The notes under the pieces were generated by a model. That model ran no database searches, was not told the DNA's origin, and saw only the letters and a program-made list of their open reading frames with translations. 64,000 nt of DNA from Actinomycetes bacterium (GTDB lineage: Bacteria; Actinomycetota; Acidimicrobiia; Acidimicrobiales; RAAP-2): assembly GCA_021831035.1 (NCBI GenBank), contig JAKBNL010000003.1, positions 62,001 to 126,000 on the forward strand. The letters are read 5' to 3'. Shown here piece by piece: positions 63,274 through 64,000 of the stretch (its first letter is position 1; each line of letters opens with the position of its first letter). The position numbers were made by a program, and so were the translations under genes.

Positions 63274-64000
63274 GCCCCTCGCCCCTGGACCGCTGGATCA
63301 CCGACGACGAGGTGGTGGCCCTGCTGGGCCGGGAGTGGGCGCGCCAGACCACGACGCTCCAGCTGATCGCCAGTGAGAACTTCGCCTCGCCGGCGGTGCT
63401 CGCGGCGGCGGGGTCGATCCTGACCAACAAGTACGCCGAGGGCTACCCCGGCCGGCGCTACTACGGGGGCAACCAGGTCGTCGACGAGGTCGAGGACCTC
63501 GCCCGGCGCCGACTGACCGCGCTGTTCGGGGCCGACCACGCCAACGTCCAGCCTCACAGCGGGGCCAACGCGAACGTCGCGGTCTACGAGGCGCTGCTCG
63601 AGCCGGGCGACACGATCCTGGCGATGCGCCTGGACCAGGGTGGCCACCTCACCCACGGGTCGCCGGCGTCGATCACCTCGACCTTCTGGCGCTTCGTGTC
63701 CTACGGGGTCACGCCCCGCTCGGACGACCCCGGGACCCCCGGCGAGGTGATCGACTTCGACAACGTGCGCGACCTCGCCCTCGCCCACCGGCCGCGGCTC
63801 ATCGTGGCCGGGGCCACGGCCTACTCCCGGGTCATCGACCCGGCGCCGTTCCGCGAGATCGCCGACGAGGTCGGGGCGTACCTCATGTTCGACTCGGCCC
63901 ACGTCGCCGGCCTGATCGCCGGCGGTGCGCACCCCTCGCCCGTGCCCTTCGCCGACGTGGTGACCTTCACGACGCACAAGACCCTGCGCGGGCCCCGCGG
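63270..64000 (+). CDS. glyA: Serine hydroxymethyltransferase, N-terminal part (cut by window end)
   Basis: The 243 codons in the window, starting at GTG 63270, match GlyA, which interconverts serine and glycine with tetrahydrofolate. [38 protein letters not shown] and [18 protein letters not shown] are signatures. The PLP lysine is in [12 protein letters not shown] at the very end of the window. Coupled to rpiB by GTGA. Confidence 0.96.
   Translation, partial: MSPSPLDRWITDDEVVALLGREWARQTTTLQLIASENFASPAVLAAAGSILTNKYAEGYPGRRYYGGNQVVDEVEDLARRRLTALFGADHANVQPHSGANANVAVYEALLEPGDTILAMRLDQGGHLTHGSPASITSTFWRFVSYGVTPRSDDPGTPGEVIDFDNVRDLALAHRPRLIVAGATAYSRVIDPAPFREIADEVGAYLMFDSAHVAGLIAGGAHPSPVPFADVVTFTTHKTLRGPR

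Overview
The window is very GC-rich, densely packed, chromosomal DNA from an actinobacterium. GTG starts, 4-nt GTGA overlaps and apparently leaderless genes are common. Lineage markers are a mycofactocin cluster, an F420-hydrogenase-beta-type protein, the SCO1664/DUF3090/MSMEG_4193 trio, and an M. tuberculosis-like lysA-hom-thrC-rho-rpmE-prfA-prmC-sua5 order. I would guess class Acidimicrobiia, but the sequence alone does not prove it.

Layout. 1-0.7 kb: tail of a MazF-like toxin and a frameshifted IS481-type transposase remnant. 0.8-5.1 kb: TetR regulator divergent from an MMPL exporter, then an MFS exporter. 5.1-8.0 kb: a minus-strand operon (FrhB-like iron-sulfur flavoprotein, histidine phosphatase, DUF3090, SCO1664 kinase-fold protein). 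8.1-17.7 kb: housekeeping and repair genes (Fpg/Nei glycosylase, DedA, Bcp peroxiredoxin, DEAD helicase, PIG-L deacetylase, SulP, aconitase). 17.8-19.5 kb: argS. 19.6-27.8 kb: two small Thr/Pro-rich membrane proteins, then a mycofactocin region holding NDMA-type alcohol dehydrogenase, TauE, mftF (divergent), mftA, mftB, mftC, mftD and a mycofactocin-type SDR. MftE and MftR are not here. 27.8-34.1 kb: a cysteine-synthase-fold enzyme, and a GS-like ligase/aldehyde dehydrogenase/SDR operon divergent from an amino-acid/polyamine permease. 34.2-37.1 kb: cobalamin riboswitch plus btuFCD. 37.2-43.0 kb: pyruvate kinase and a TetR-controlled biotin-dependent acyl-CoA carboxylase (methylcrotonyl-CoA type). 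43-45.5 kb: GGDEF protein, DinB protein, methyltransferase. 45.5-49.4 kb: a sulfide-detoxification operon (sulfide:quinone oxidoreductase, 48-aa protein, CstR-like repressor, CoA-disulfide reductase-rhodanese, 55-aa Cys-rich protein). 49.5-51.6 kb: GntR regulator with DUF1634 and TauE. 52-64 kb: tRNA-Arg(CCG), lysA, hom, thrC, rho, rpmE, prfA, prmC, sua5, a hydrolase, a thiolase-like protein, rpiB and the start of glyA.

How the genes work together. Three themes recur. Sulfur handling is covered by the CstR-type operon with a matching operator, two TauE exporters and a SulP. Redox-cofactor biology is covered by mycofactocin biosynthesis, its client dehydrogenases and an F420-type protein. Aspartate-family amino-acid synthesis is covered by lysA-hom-thrC, but homoserine kinase is missing from its usual place. 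Expression signals are unusually readable: a TANNNT box lies about 7 nt before many start codons, palindromic operators overlap -10 elements, and several convergent gene pairs share one CTAG as both stop codons.
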